Source: Nitrospinaceae bacterium
Lineage (GTDB): Bacteria > Nitrospinota > Nitrospinia > Nitrospinales > VA-1
Reading direction: 5' to 3'
Length of the DNA stretch: 55,805 nucleotides
Assembly (NCBI GenBank): GCA_029261695.1
Contig: JAJDAV010000039.1
Span: forward strand, 1 to 55,805
The translations under genes were made by a program, and so were the position numbers. The notes under the pieces were generated by a model, which saw only the letters and a program-made list of their open reading frames with translations, was not told the origin of the DNA and made no database searches. Below are positions 10,200 to 19,515 of the stretch, piece by piece (within the stretch, counting starts at the first letter, position 1; each line of letters starts with the position of its first letter).

Positions 10200-12062
10200 T
10201 TATTTCACTGGAGTTCCGGCAGCACGGGCTTTTTGACGCTTTTCTGCTTTTTCACTATCCCACCACCACCATTCTAAAAGATTATTGCTTACTGCGGCTT
10301 GTGAAGCATTTATTTTGGGCTTGCCAAACTTGTTCCAGTAAACCGCTCGGTCATATGCAATATACCAATGAGGCACAACGTAGTACTGGTGAGTGAGTAT
10401 TCGATCCAGGGCTTGAACATTTACAACCAGATCCTTGCGGTTTTTAGCTGAAACTATTTTGTCCACCAACTCATCGAGTGCGGGATTTTTTATTCCCATG
10501 TAATTTCGAGTTCCTGGTGTGTCTGCGGATTCACTTCCCCACATATAACGTTGTTCGTTACCGGGAGAACGACTTTGTGCAAAACCTGCTACTATCATTC
10601 CGAATTTAAAGTTTCTTAACCGTTCTTCGTATTCTGCTACTTGAATAACCTTGATGGTCATATTCACGCCAATTTTCTTCAAGTTATTTTTGTAAGGCTC
10701 GGCAATGCGTTGGAATCCAGGCCCTGCTAAAAGTAGTTCAAACTCCATTCTATGGTTGCCTTTGCTGCGAATTCCATCGCTTCCAATTTTCCAGCCGGCG
10801 GAGTCGAGAAGAGAGTTTGCCACTTTTAGGTTTCTCTCTATGGGTAACCCTTGTCCCGGAGCGCCTACGGGTTTCGTAAGAGTTGTTTTGGGAACATGCT
10901 TTTTATATTTTTTGCGTAAGGACTCGAGCAGAGTTTTTACTTCACCTGTGGGTATTCCTTGCGATTTTAGTTCAGGGTTATTGTCGAAGTAGCAATCGTT
11001 TCGTGTGTATTGTCCATAAAAGAGATTTTTATTACTCCATTCAAAATCAAATGCCATAGCGATAGCAGCCCGAACCTTACGCGATTTAAAAATTTCGTTG
11101 CGTGTGTTCATGGCGAATCCTTGCATTCCAGCGATCCTTGTATGAGGAAACTCTTCGCGTAAATAGTAGCCTTTTTTAACAAAGTCTCCTTTGTAATCCA
11201 GAGCCCAGTCGCGAGAACTGTTCACCAATTGCATGTCAAATTCACCACCTTTGAAGGCTTCGCGTTGCGCTACCGGGTCGAGATAAATTTTAAAAGTGAC
11301 GCGGTCAAAATTGTATCGGCCTTTGTTGACGGCTATATCTTTCCCCCACCAGTTTGGGTTGCGCTTGTAGGTGATGTATTTCCCATACTCATATTTTTCG
11401 ATGGTGTAGGGTCCACTGCCTACAGCCATATCGTCAAAATCTACACCAAAAGATTTTCCCTCCGCTCCATAAATATGTTTGGGGAAAATAAACATCTGCC
11501 CAGTTATTAACGGCAACTCTTGATTGTGGATTGCAAAATTATAACGAACCGTGTGGGCATCAATTTTTTCAATGGATTTTATATCTTTGAAGTACTCTTT
11601 AAAAATCGGGTGATATTGAGGGGCTTTGATCAGGTTGAAAGAAAATACAAAATCATCCGCTGTTAAGGGATGACCGTCGGAAAATTTAGCTTCTTTATAT
11701 AGGTAATAGGTCAGTGAGAGATGATCGTCTGCTACTTCAGCTTTTTCCACCAGATTACCGTATTGGGAAAAAGGTTCTTTGTCATCTGCTGAGCTATCCA
11801 TAGCATTCTGGAATACCAGTTGCGCGACTCCAGGAGCTGTGACCCCTTTTAATGAGGCCGGATTCAATTTTGTGAAAGCTCCAAAATCGGCCAATACCAG
11901 ATTTCCACCTTTTGGGGCGTTGGGGTTGGCGTGATCGTAAGGTTGACCGGGATTGTATTTCAGGTCCTGTGGACCATATAATGAAAGCCCATGTTTTGGA
12001 GTCGCTGTTACCGGTTGGGCAATGAGTAGTATTCCAAATAGCGCAATAAATATTTTTTTCAT
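10200..12062 (-). CDS. yejA: Peptide ABC transporter substrate-binding protein (YejA type)
   Basis: Signal peptide MKKIFIALFGILLIAQPVTA; family 5 SBP sequence HGLSLYGPQDLKY...DHANPNAPKGGNLVLADFGAFTKLNP. Confidence 0.93.
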   Translation of the reverse strand: MKKIFIALFGILLIAQPVTATPKHGLSLYGPQDLKYNPGQPYDHANPNAPKGGNLVLADFGAFTKLNPASLKGVTAPGVAQLVFQNAMDSSADDKEPFSQYGNLVEKAEVADDHLSLTYYLYKEAKFSDGHPLTADDFVFSFNLIKAPQYHPIFKEYFKDIKSIEKIDAHTVRYNFAIHNQELPLITGQMFIFPKHIYGAEGKSFGVDFDDMAVGSGPYTIEKYEYGKYITYKRNPNWWGKDIAVNKGRYNFDRVTFKIYLDPVAQREAFKGGEFDMQLVNSSRDWALDYKGDFVKKGYYLREEFPHTRIAGMQGFAMNTRNEIFKSRKVRAAIAMAFDFEWSNKNLFYGQYTRNDCYFDNNPELKSQGIPTGEVKTLLESLRKKYKKHVPKTTLTKPVGAPGQGLPIERNLKVANSLLDSAGWKIGSDGIRSKGNHRMEFELLLAGPGFQRIAEPYKNNLKKIGVNMTIKVIQVAEYEERLRNFKFGMIVAGFAQSRSPGNEQRYMWGSESADTPGTRNYMGIKNPALDELVDKIVSAKNRKDLVVNVQALDRILTHQYYVVPHWYIAYDRAVYWNKFGKPKINASQAAVSNNLLEWWWWDSEKAEKRQKARAAGTPVK

Positions 12063-12172
12063 AATTGGTTCAGCTCGATCAGGTGAGTAGGTTCATTTTA
12101 CTTAAATATATTAACACTCCTGCTTGCTTGTGGGTCAACCGGTTTATAACAAATAAATTGAAGGTTTTTTAA

Positions 12173-13183
12173 ATGACTGCAGCCTATTTGGATTTGTCAG
12201 AAAAGGAACTGCATCAACGCGCTGACCAGGCGTATGAGATTTATCGTAGCTGCAAGGTTTGCCCGCATGCGTGCGAAGTTGACCGTACCAACGGTGAAAC
12301 AGGATTTTGTGGGCAAGAGGATACGTTGCACATCTCCTCAAGTGTTCAGCATTTTGGTGAAGAACCTCCGTTAGTGGGTAGCAATGGGGTGGGAAACCTT
12401 TTTGTAACGGCTTGCAATTTACGTTGTGATTACTGCCAGAACTATCAAATTTCTCAGGAGTGGTCGGAAAAAACGAAAGGGACAAAAAGTGAAACGGAGG
12501 AGTCCTATCAAAAAACAGCCTCGGCGATGCTTCGTTTGCAGGAAGATGGCGTCCATTTCATTGGCTGGGTTTCTCCCTCACATGTGGTTCCTGGGTTACT
12601 AAAAAGTCTTTCGCTAGCTCGGGAAAAGGGGCTTCGATTGCCCATCATCTACAACACTAATAGTTATGATGCCATTGAAACCTTGAAACTGCTTGAGGGC
12701 GTTGTTGACATCTATCTTCCTGACTTGAAATATGCAGATCATGAAATGGCCAGACAATTATCCCATATCAAATCTTACCCTGAGTTTTCCCGGCAGGCTG
12801 CACTCGAAATGTTTCGACAAGTGGGACCTCTATCAATAGATGATGATGGTTTGGCGAAAAAGGGAGTTCTCGTTCGCCATTTAGTGTTACCGGGGCAGCT
12901 TACAAGCACTTGGGAAACATTATGTTTTGTTGCGCTGGAAATGTCGGCAAGTGTGCCCTTGAGTTTGATGAGTCAATACCGTCCCGTGCATAAAGCTTCA
13001 TCTACTTTGGATAGAGCAATTACCCGCGACGAATATGATCAGGCCATTGCCTGGGCGAATGAGCTTGGATTTGAGTCCTTGTTCTTGCAATCCCTGGAAT
13101 CCAAGGTGCATAATTTGCCGGATTTCAGTAGCCCCAATAACCCCTTTCCGCTGGATAGCACTAGAAATTCTTTAAATGTTTGA
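12173..13183 (+). CDS. Radical SAM protein, PflX-like (pyruvate formate-lyase activating enzyme-like)
   Basis: CxxxCxxC cluster TACNLRCDYCQNYQIS; N-terminal Cys set CKVCPHACEVDRTNGETGFCG. Confidence 0.87.
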   Translation: MTAAYLDLSEKELHQRADQAYEIYRSCKVCPHACEVDRTNGETGFCGQEDTLHISSSVQHFGEEPPLVGSNGVGNLFVTACNLRCDYCQNYQISQEWSEKTKGTKSETEESYQKTASAMLRLQEDGVHFIGWVSPSHVVPGLLKSLSLAREKGLRLPIIYNTNSYDAIETLKLLEGVVDIYLPDLKYADHEMARQLSHIKSYPEFSRQAALEMFRQVGPLSIDDDGLAKKGVLVRHLVLPGQLTSTWETLCFVALEMSASVPLSLMSQYRPVHKASSTLDRAITRDEYDQAIAWANELGFESLFLQSLESKVHNLPDFSSPNNPFPLDSTRNSLNV

Positions 13184-13260
13184 GAATAGGGCCACTCTCT
13201 GTCTTGTTATGCCATCTCTTATTTGGTAATCTTGTTGATCAATTTGTTCAGGTTAGCCGA

Positions 13261-13333
13261 CCCAGTTAAAAGCTGGGGCGAACCGGTCTGATTCAATTGA
13301 GCAGACTTGAGCTACCAGACATATTTCTGTAGC
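13261..13333 (+). promoter_or_regulatory. Candidate structured leader upstream of ispG (three consecutive short hairpins)
   Basis: CCCAG/CTGGG (13261-13277), GTCTG/CAGAC (13286-13306), GCTAC(c)AG/CTGTAGC (13311-13333). Confidence 0.3.
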
Positions 13334-13382
13334 GGGTCAACATTTCTCCCAGACAACTATCCTAAAACAGGAACGATAAATA

Positions 13383-14531
13383 ATGCAGCCTAGAAAGACC
13401 CGAAAGATTCGTATTGGAAAAGTAGTGATAGGGGGAGATTCTCCCATCGCGGTTCAGAGTATGGCAGCGACACAAACAACAGATTTGACTGCGACTGCCA
13501 GGCAAATAGAAGTACTGGAAAAGGCCAACGCCGATGTTATTCGCATTGCGGTGGACAGCGAAAAAGATGTTGAAGCCTTGAAAGCTCTGCGGGAAAAATT
13601 TCCAGACAGCACATGGTCTGTGGACCTGCAAGAGAATTACAAGCTGGCTCCTCTGGTTGCTCCTTGGGTTAACAAAATTAGATATAATCCCGGCCACTTA
13701 TTTCACCTCGAAAAAGAAAAATCCATCCGCGAAAAAGTAGAATTTATCGTCAAGGCTGCAAAAGAAAACGATTGCGCCCTTCGAATCGGAGTTAATTGTG
13801 GCTCAGTGGATCCGGATTATAAAGAAAGATACAAAGACGATTCTACCGAGGCTATGGTGCGTTGTGCGGTAGACCATTGCCAGATGCTAGACGAGATGAA
13901 TTTCGAGAACTATTGCGTTTCGCTAAAGGATTCTGATTCTGCCAAAGTGATTGATGCCAATCGCAGGTTTTCCAAGGAAAGGCCTGATGTTCCTTTGCAT
14001 TTAGGTGTTACTGAGGCAGGGCTTCCTCCTGAAGGAATTATCAAAACTCGAATTGCGTTTGAACAATTGATTTCGGCAGGAATTGGCGATACGATCCGTG
14101 TTTCCCTGACTTTGCCAAATGATGACAAAGGCCAGGAAATTGATGTCGGACGAGAACTCCTAAAAGATATTTCAGAAGGGCGGTTTCGCTCAGTTCCAGA
14201 AAACTTTCTTGAGGGGTTAAATATCATTGCTTGCCCGAGTTGTTCTCGTGTCGAGAATGATAAGTTTGTCGATTTAGCTCAAGATGTCCGCAAAATGACA
14301 GAGTATGCTGAAAAATATAAATTAACGATTGCTGTAATGGGTTGCAGAGTAAACGGTCCCGGGGAAACTGATGATGCGGATCTAGGTATGTGGTGTGGCC
14401 CCTCACATGTCAATTTGAAAAAAGGCACCGAAACTCTCGGATCTTTTTCCTATGATGAAATTCTGGATCAATTAAAGAAAGAAGTTGACCAGATGATAAT
14501 TGAAAAATTTGGCGAGCTTGAACCAAGTTAA
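13383..14531 (+). CDS. ispG: 4-hydroxy-3-methylbut-2-enyl diphosphate synthase
   Basis: [31 protein letters not shown]..., [15 protein letters not shown]...[11 protein letters not shown]. Confidence 0.95.
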   Translation: MQPRKTRKIRIGKVVIGGDSPIAVQSMAATQTTDLTATARQIEVLEKANADVIRIAVDSEKDVEALKALREKFPDSTWSVDLQENYKLAPLVAPWVNKIRYNPGHLFHLEKEKSIREKVEFIVKAAKENDCALRIGVNCGSVDPDYKERYKDDSTEAMVRCAVDHCQMLDEMNFENYCVSLKDSDSAKVIDANRRFSKERPDVPLHLGVTEAGLPPEGIIKTRIAFEQLISAGIGDTIRVSLTLPNDDKGQEIDVGRELLKDISEGRFRSVPENFLEGLNIIACPSCSRVENDKFVDLAQDVRKMTEYAEKYKLTIAVMGCRVNGPGETDDADLGMWCGPSHVNLKKGTETLGSFSYDEILDQLKKEVDQMIIEKFGELEPS

Positions 14532-14554
14532 AGAAGACAACTTTTAAGGGCGAA

Positions 14555-15910
14555 ATGATGGAATACGATGTTGAAGAATTAGAGGAGCTTAAACGTAAAC
14601 TGAATATCACCATTCCTGAAGATGTGGTATCCAAACGTGTTAATGCCGCTTATAAGCAGTTGAACAAGGAAATGAAGATGCCTGGGTTTCGACCGGGAAA
14701 AATTCCGCAAAAGGTTCTTGAAAAGCAAGTCCCCATGCAATCGTTTGGGGATATGTTTCAAGAGTTGATGCAGGAATATTATGAAGAGGCATTGCATAAA
14801 ACCGGTCTGCGTCCTACGGGTCAGCCAGAAATTGATCATGCAGGATTGCAGGATATTAAGAAAGATGAGCCTCTAAAGTTTTCCGTTATTTTGGATGTTA
14901 AGCCTGAAATAAAAATTAAAAACTACAAAGGCTTGAAGTTCAAAAAGAAGGAAGCAGATATAACAGAAAAAGAAATTGATGAAACTATGGAGAAGGTTCT
15001 CACTCGACACGGCTCTTTAGAGGTTATGCCAGCTGATTATGTTGCGGCACAATGGGATATTTTGAAAATTGATTTTCAAGGTTTCATAGAAGATGAGCCA
15101 ATGGAAAACGAACGGGCTGAAGATTTTGAACTGCGCATTGGTGAGAAAAAGATGCTGGATGGATTTGAGGAACAACTGATTGGTCATAAGGCTGGAGAAG
15201 AATTTGAGATCAAGGTGATTCTTCCTCCAAATTGGAACCAGAAAACACGACGAATTAGTTTTCCAGTTCCGGGAGCAGGGGAAGAGCAGGAAGATGATCG
15301 AGCGACTTTTAAAATTAATCTTAAAGAAATTAAAAAACTGAGTCTCCCTGAATTGACGGATGAAATTGCCAGACGAGAGGGTTTTGACTCTGTTGATGAA
15401 CTGAAACGTGGCATCAAGGTTGACCTGCAAAGTCATAAAGACCAGCAAGAAGAGCTTAGAATAAAAGAAGATATTTTTAATATGCTGGTTAAAGAACTTG
15501 ATACGGACCCTCCAGAATCAATTATTGAGCGTGAGTTGAAATTTATGATTGAAGGGGTGAAGTTTCAGATCGCTCAATCGGGAACGAAAATTGAAGATTC
15601 TGGTTTTGAACCTGAAAAAGCCGTGGTGGAATGGCGAGAAAAGGCAATTTTCAACACCAAAGGGTATATGGCATTGGAAGCAGTTGCTCAGGCAGAAAAT
15701 ATTCACATAACTCAGCAGGATATGGAAGGTGAATATGAGCTTTTGGCCGAACAAACTAAACAGAAGGTTGAAGATATTCAAAAAAGAATTATGTCCAACC
15801 CGGATTCTCTGAACCAAACAACCACCAAGTTGTTAGGGCAAAAAACAATGAATTTTATTTATGCTAACTGTGAATTTGAGTTTTATAAAGAAGAGCCAGC
15901 AAAAGATTAG
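14555..15910 (+). CDS. tig: Trigger factor chaperone
   Basis: LKRKLNITIPEDVVSKRVNAAYKQLNKEMKMPGFRPGKIPQKVLEK; central FKBP-like region and C-terminal helical domain. Confidence 0.93.
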   Translation: MMEYDVEELEELKRKLNITIPEDVVSKRVNAAYKQLNKEMKMPGFRPGKIPQKVLEKQVPMQSFGDMFQELMQEYYEEALHKTGLRPTGQPEIDHAGLQDIKKDEPLKFSVILDVKPEIKIKNYKGLKFKKKEADITEKEIDETMEKVLTRHGSLEVMPADYVAAQWDILKIDFQGFIEDEPMENERAEDFELRIGEKKMLDGFEEQLIGHKAGEEFEIKVILPPNWNQKTRRISFPVPGAGEEQEDDRATFKINLKEIKKLSLPELTDEIARREGFDSVDELKRGIKVDLQSHKDQQEELRIKEDIFNMLVKELDTDPPESIIERELKFMIEGVKFQIAQSGTKIEDSGFEPEKAVVEWREKAIFNTKGYMALEAVAQAENIHITQQDMEGEYELLAEQTKQKVEDIQKRIMSNPDSLNQTTTKLLGQKTMNFIYANCEFEFYKEEPAKD

Positions 15911-15922
15911 CCAAAGGATGTC

Positions 15923-16339
15923 ATGAAATATGTAAAAGTAATGAAGGAAGAAGAGCTGCCTATTGGCAAGTCTGCGATTATTGCGGCTGGTGACAAGCAA
16001 ATTGCCCTTTTTAATTATAAAGGGAAATATTATGCGATTACGAATACTTGCCCACACAGAGGTTCGCCATTAGGTGAGGGGCGAATAGAAGAAGGCATCG
16101 TTATTTGCCCCAATCATGAGTGGCGGTTTCGGTTGATGGATGGCGCCAATATGCAGAATCCCGAGTTGTTTATTCCTACCTATCCGGTGAAAACCAAAAA
16201 TGAAAATATATATATTGGACTAGAACCTGACGAGGGAAATATTGCCTACGGTAAAAAGGCATCCAATTTACCATCCAGTATAAAATTTAGTGTCCCTACC
16301 ATTCAAAAACCCCGCAATCCTGACGAAGAACTCGATTGA
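15923..16339 (+). CDS. Rieske [2Fe-2S] ferredoxin-like protein
   Basis: CPHRGSPLGEG...CPNHEWRF ligands (CxH / CxxH). Confidence 0.9.
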   Translation: MKYVKVMKEEELPIGKSAIIAAGDKQIALFNYKGKYYAITNTCPHRGSPLGEGRIEEGIVICPNHEWRFRLMDGANMQNPELFIPTYPVKTKNENIYIGLEPDEGNIAYGKKASNLPSSIKFSVPTIQKPRNPDEELD

Positions 16340-16396
16340 TATTTTTCAATTAGAACTCTAATCTGGGCTTGAAAAACAATACTAAGAGAGAGGTAT

Positions 16397-16834
16397 TCAG
16401 CCTGTAGGGTTATCGTCTTCGATTTCTACCCATTTGGGGTCGCCATGCGCTTTGTAGTTTTCTGTGCCAGCAAATGTACCATCATGGTAGATGTTGACCT
16501 TGAATTTTCCGCCCCCATATTTGTCAGTGATGTAAGGAACCGGGTCTTCAATTTCGATGAGGTCAGGGGTTTGGTATTTCCCAATCAATTTAAATTCCAT
16601 CCCCATTCCCGAAGGGAGTAGAACATAAAACTTTAAATTGGTCGAAGCCAGAATTCTTTTGAAATCATCTTCGCAATTCTCGCGGGTATAATTAGGCCCA
16701 ACGTTCTGACGAGCTCTCCGCTTTAGATAGTCTTCCATAAGATTGTAGAACCACCAGTTTTTCTGCTTTCGGGTATCATGAAGAAAAGGGTATTCTACAA
16801 AACCATGTTTGTTAATGAATGGTTTTTTAGCCAT
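16397..16834 (-). CDS. Hypothetical protein, 145 aa
   Basis: Long ORF starting MAKKPFINKHGFVEYPFLHDTRK; AGGAGTCATCCGATGG upstream on the minus strand. Family not recognised. Confidence 0.75.
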   Translation of the reverse strand: MAKKPFINKHGFVEYPFLHDTRKQKNWWFYNLMEDYLKRRARQNVGPNYTRENCEDDFKRILASTNLKFYVLLPSGMGMEFKLIGKYQTPDLIEIEDPVPYITDKYGGGKFKVNIYHDGTFAGTENYKAHGDPKWVEIEDDNPTG

Positions 16835-16919
16835 CGGATGACTCCTGCTACTAAATGAAAATAAAATTGATTATATTCATTTATACGCTGGTAGACAAGG
16901 TGAAGGTTTTTTTATTTGA

Positions 16920-17663
16920 GTGGAAAATATGAGCGGATGGTATCAAGAAAATTATTGGAGAACAGGTTTTAAGTCGAGCTTGTATGAAATGTTGACACCT
17001 GAATCCTATTTTGAGTCTATGCGTCAAACGGTAAAGCTTTTACCCGATAAAGAGGGACTGAAAATTTGGGACGCAGGTTGTGGTTCGGGATTATTATTAG
17101 TTTTCTTGGGGAATATTTTTAAGCGTAGAATTAAATATTATGGATCAGATCTTTTGTCTGCCGGGCTTATGAATGTGCAGAAGCGTGCGCATGAGTTAAT
17201 GGTTTCGGATCAGGTGAGTTGTTTTAAAAATGACCTTGCTGCTCCCCCTTTTAAGGAAAACTCCCTAGATGTTGTAGTGGCGCATTTTTCAATTTATACA
17301 ATTAGAGAAAAGGTTAAGCGTGAGCAGGCTTTGAAAAATATGTGGCAAGTCTTGAGGCCTGGAGGATTACTTTTAATCAGTAATCCATCCAAGAATTACA
17401 ATTCCAGCCAAATTATTGAGGAAAGTCTCAAATTGGTTTTAGAGAAAAGAGGCTTTTGGCATGCGCTTATTAAACGTGTTATTTTTTATCCTTTCACTAA
17501 ATTTCTTGGATTAAACTTTATTCAAAAACAGCTAAAATCGGGACAATGGATTGATTACACAAAGGAGGGGCTAGCAGAAGAATTGCATCACGCGGGTTTT
17601 AAAGCTGGGGTTTCAGTAACCGTTTATGCTGGGAGTGCTTATTTGATGTGCGGTATAAAATAG
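16920..17663 (+). CDS. Class I SAM-dependent methyltransferase
   Basis: IWDAGCGSGLLLVFLG motif I; LDVVVAHFSIYTIREK; VLRPGGLLLISNP. Start is GTG 16920 or ATG 16929. Confidence 0.9.
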   Translation: MENMSGWYQENYWRTGFKSSLYEMLTPESYFESMRQTVKLLPDKEGLKIWDAGCGSGLLLVFLGNIFKRRIKYYGSDLLSAGLMNVQKRAHELMVSDQVSCFKNDLAAPPFKENSLDVVVAHFSIYTIREKVKREQALKNMWQVLRPGGLLLISNPSKNYNSSQIIEESLKLVLEKRGFWHALIKRVIFYPFTKFLGLNFIQKQLKSGQWIDYTKEGLAEELHHAGFKAGVSVTVYAGSAYLMCGIK

Positions 17664-17782
17664 TCTGATTATATTGTTGGAACCCAAGTTTCTTTTCCTC
17701 TTTTCAGAATGTCTGTATGCAAAGAATTCCTCTTTATTGGTGGGTCGATAGAGCTAGAAGCATTTGATATTTAAAGTGTTTG

Positions 17783-17841
17783 CCTAAAAACGGAGTTTAT
17801 GCTAGTGTTTTTAGGTGTTACTGTAAACACATCCTTAAAAA
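17783..17841 (+). promoter_or_regulatory. Candidate bistable leader: two mutually exclusive hairpins upstream of a CheY-like gene
   Basis: Segment 1 CCTAAAAAC (17783-17791), segment 2 GTTTTTAGG (17807-17815), segment 3 CCTTAAAAA (17833-17841). Segments 1 and 3 both complement segment 2. Confidence 0.4.
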
Positions 17842-17857
17842 TCAATGCTAACCATAT

Positions 17858-18241
17858 ATGAATTTTGAAATAAATATTCTAATTGTTGAAGATCTTTTGA
17901 CTACGCGTTTGTTTTTGCGAAGAACCTTGAAAAAATTAGGTTACTTCAATGTGGTTCTTGCTGAAGATGGTCAAGCTGCCCTCGAGGAGTTGAAGCGGAA
18001 ATCTTTTGATTTGATTATTTCCGACTGGCATATGCCAAATATGGATGGCTTGGACCTTTTTAAGGAGCTAAATAAAGATCGTAAACTCAGGGATGTTCCT
18101 TTTTTGCTTATCACGGCTGAAAAAGAGCGAGAAAAAGTGGTAGAAGCAGTAGCCGCTGGTATTAAAGAATATATTGTAAAGCCGGTGAAACCGGAATCTT
18201 TAGGCAATAAAATTAAAGAAGTAGTCTTTGGTGGTGCTTGA
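17858..18241 (+). CDS. Single-domain response regulator (CheY-like)
   Basis: NILIVEDLLTTRLFLRRTL, DLIISDWHMPNMDGLDL, LLITAE, YIVKPV receiver motifs. Confidence 0.93.
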   Translation: MNFEINILIVEDLLTTRLFLRRTLKKLGYFNVVLAEDGQAALEELKRKSFDLIISDWHMPNMDGLDLFKELNKDRKLRDVPFLLITAEKEREKVVEAVAAGIKEYIVKPVKPESLGNKIKEVVFGGA

Positions 18242-18283
18242 TAAGCACCCCAAAGTAGTACCTCAATTCCCATCCCCTCCTAA

Positions 18284-19444
18284 TTACAGACCCGCATCTT
18301 TCTTAATTGCTTTTGCTTTATCTGTTTTTTCCCAAGTAAACGTAGCTTCTTTTCTGCCAAAATGTCCATAAGCAGCTGAAGGCAGATAACGCGGTTTGAG
18401 AAGATCAAGAGTTTTTACTATTCCGGCTGGTTTCAAATCGAAATGCGAACGTACCAGATTTTCCAAAATTCCTGGGTCCACATTGTGAGTGCCAAACGTT
18501 TCAATACATACAGAAACAGGATCAGCAACACCTATTGCATAGGCTAATTGAACTTCACATCTTCCAGCTACGTTAGCGGCTACCAGGTTCTTTGCAATGT
18601 AACGAGCCATATATGCAGCGGAGCGATCTACCTTGGATGGGTCTTTTCCTGAAAATGCTCCTCCTCCATGCCGGGAAAAACCGCCATAGGTATCAACAAT
18701 AATTTTTCTTCCCGTTAGCCCACAGTCTCCATGAGGCCCGCCCACTACAAATCGACCCGTAGGGTTGACATGAATTTTCATTTTCTTATGCTGTAGACTT
18801 TTTGGAATGACTTTGTTTATCACCAATTCAGTAACATCCGCTTTTATCTGTTTGGTGGTAACACTAGGATCGTGCTGGGTAGATATAACAACTGTTTCAA
18901 TGCAAACAGGTTTATTATTTTCGTATCGTACGGATACTTGTGATTTGCTGTCTGGTCTTAGATAGGGAAGGGTTCCCTTTTTCCTTACATCAGCAAGTTT
19001 TTTCACTAGTTTATGTGAATACATTATAGGCATCGGCATAAGCTCTGGAGTTTCCTTGCTGGCATAACCGAACATCATTCCTTGATCGCCTGCTCCTTGC
19101 TCGTGTTTGTCGTCATTGACGCCCCGGGCAATATCTTTGGATTGCTCGTCAAGTGCAATTTGCACACCGCATGTTTCATAGTCGAAACCCATATCGGACT
19201 GAGTGTAGCCAATATTTTTAATCGTGTTTCGAATTATTCCTGGCATTTCCACATAGCAGTCTGTAGAAATCTCTCCGGCAATTACCACAAAACCCGTTGT
19301 GATCATGGTTTCGCAAGCCACACGTGCTGTTCGATCTTTGGCTAAAATTGCATCCAAAATAGAATCAGAAATCTGATCCGCCATTTTATCGGGATGACCT
19401 TCGGATACAGACTCTGAAGTGAACAAAAAATTTCCTGGGTTCAT
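18284..19444 (-). CDS. metK: S-adenosylmethionine synthase
   Basis: [53 protein letters not shown]. Confidence 0.97.
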   Translation of the reverse strand: MNPGNFLFTSESVSEGHPDKMADQISDSILDAILAKDRTARVACETMITTGFVVIAGEISTDCYVEMPGIIRNTIKNIGYTQSDMGFDYETCGVQIALDEQSKDIARGVNDDKHEQGAGDQGMMFGYASKETPELMPMPIMYSHKLVKKLADVRKKGTLPYLRPDSKSQVSVRYENNKPVCIETVVISTQHDPSVTTKQIKADVTELVINKVIPKSLQHKKMKIHVNPTGRFVVGGPHGDCGLTGRKIIVDTYGGFSRHGGGAFSGKDPSKVDRSAAYMARYIAKNLVAANVAGRCEVQLAYAIGVADPVSVCIETFGTHNVDPGILENLVRSHFDLKPAGIVKTLDLLKPRYLPSAAYGHFGRKEATFTWEKTDKAKAIKKDAGL

Positions 19445-19515
19445 AAAAACTTTCCTTCTTTTAATTTTATTTATTATTAAACCAGATTTACTTTCTATGA
19501 ATTCGGGGAATTAAA

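Noticed and set aside
12144-12485. 113-aa minus-strand ORF
   Set aside because: Antisense to the 5' part of the radical SAM gene; no motif.
15017-15448. 143-aa minus-strand ORF
   Set aside because: Antisense to trigger factor; Phe/Asn-rich shadow translation.
19445-19515. Possible SAM riboswitch upstream of metK
   Set aside because: Only about 70 nt to ptsI, AT-rich, with no SAM aptamer-like stems.
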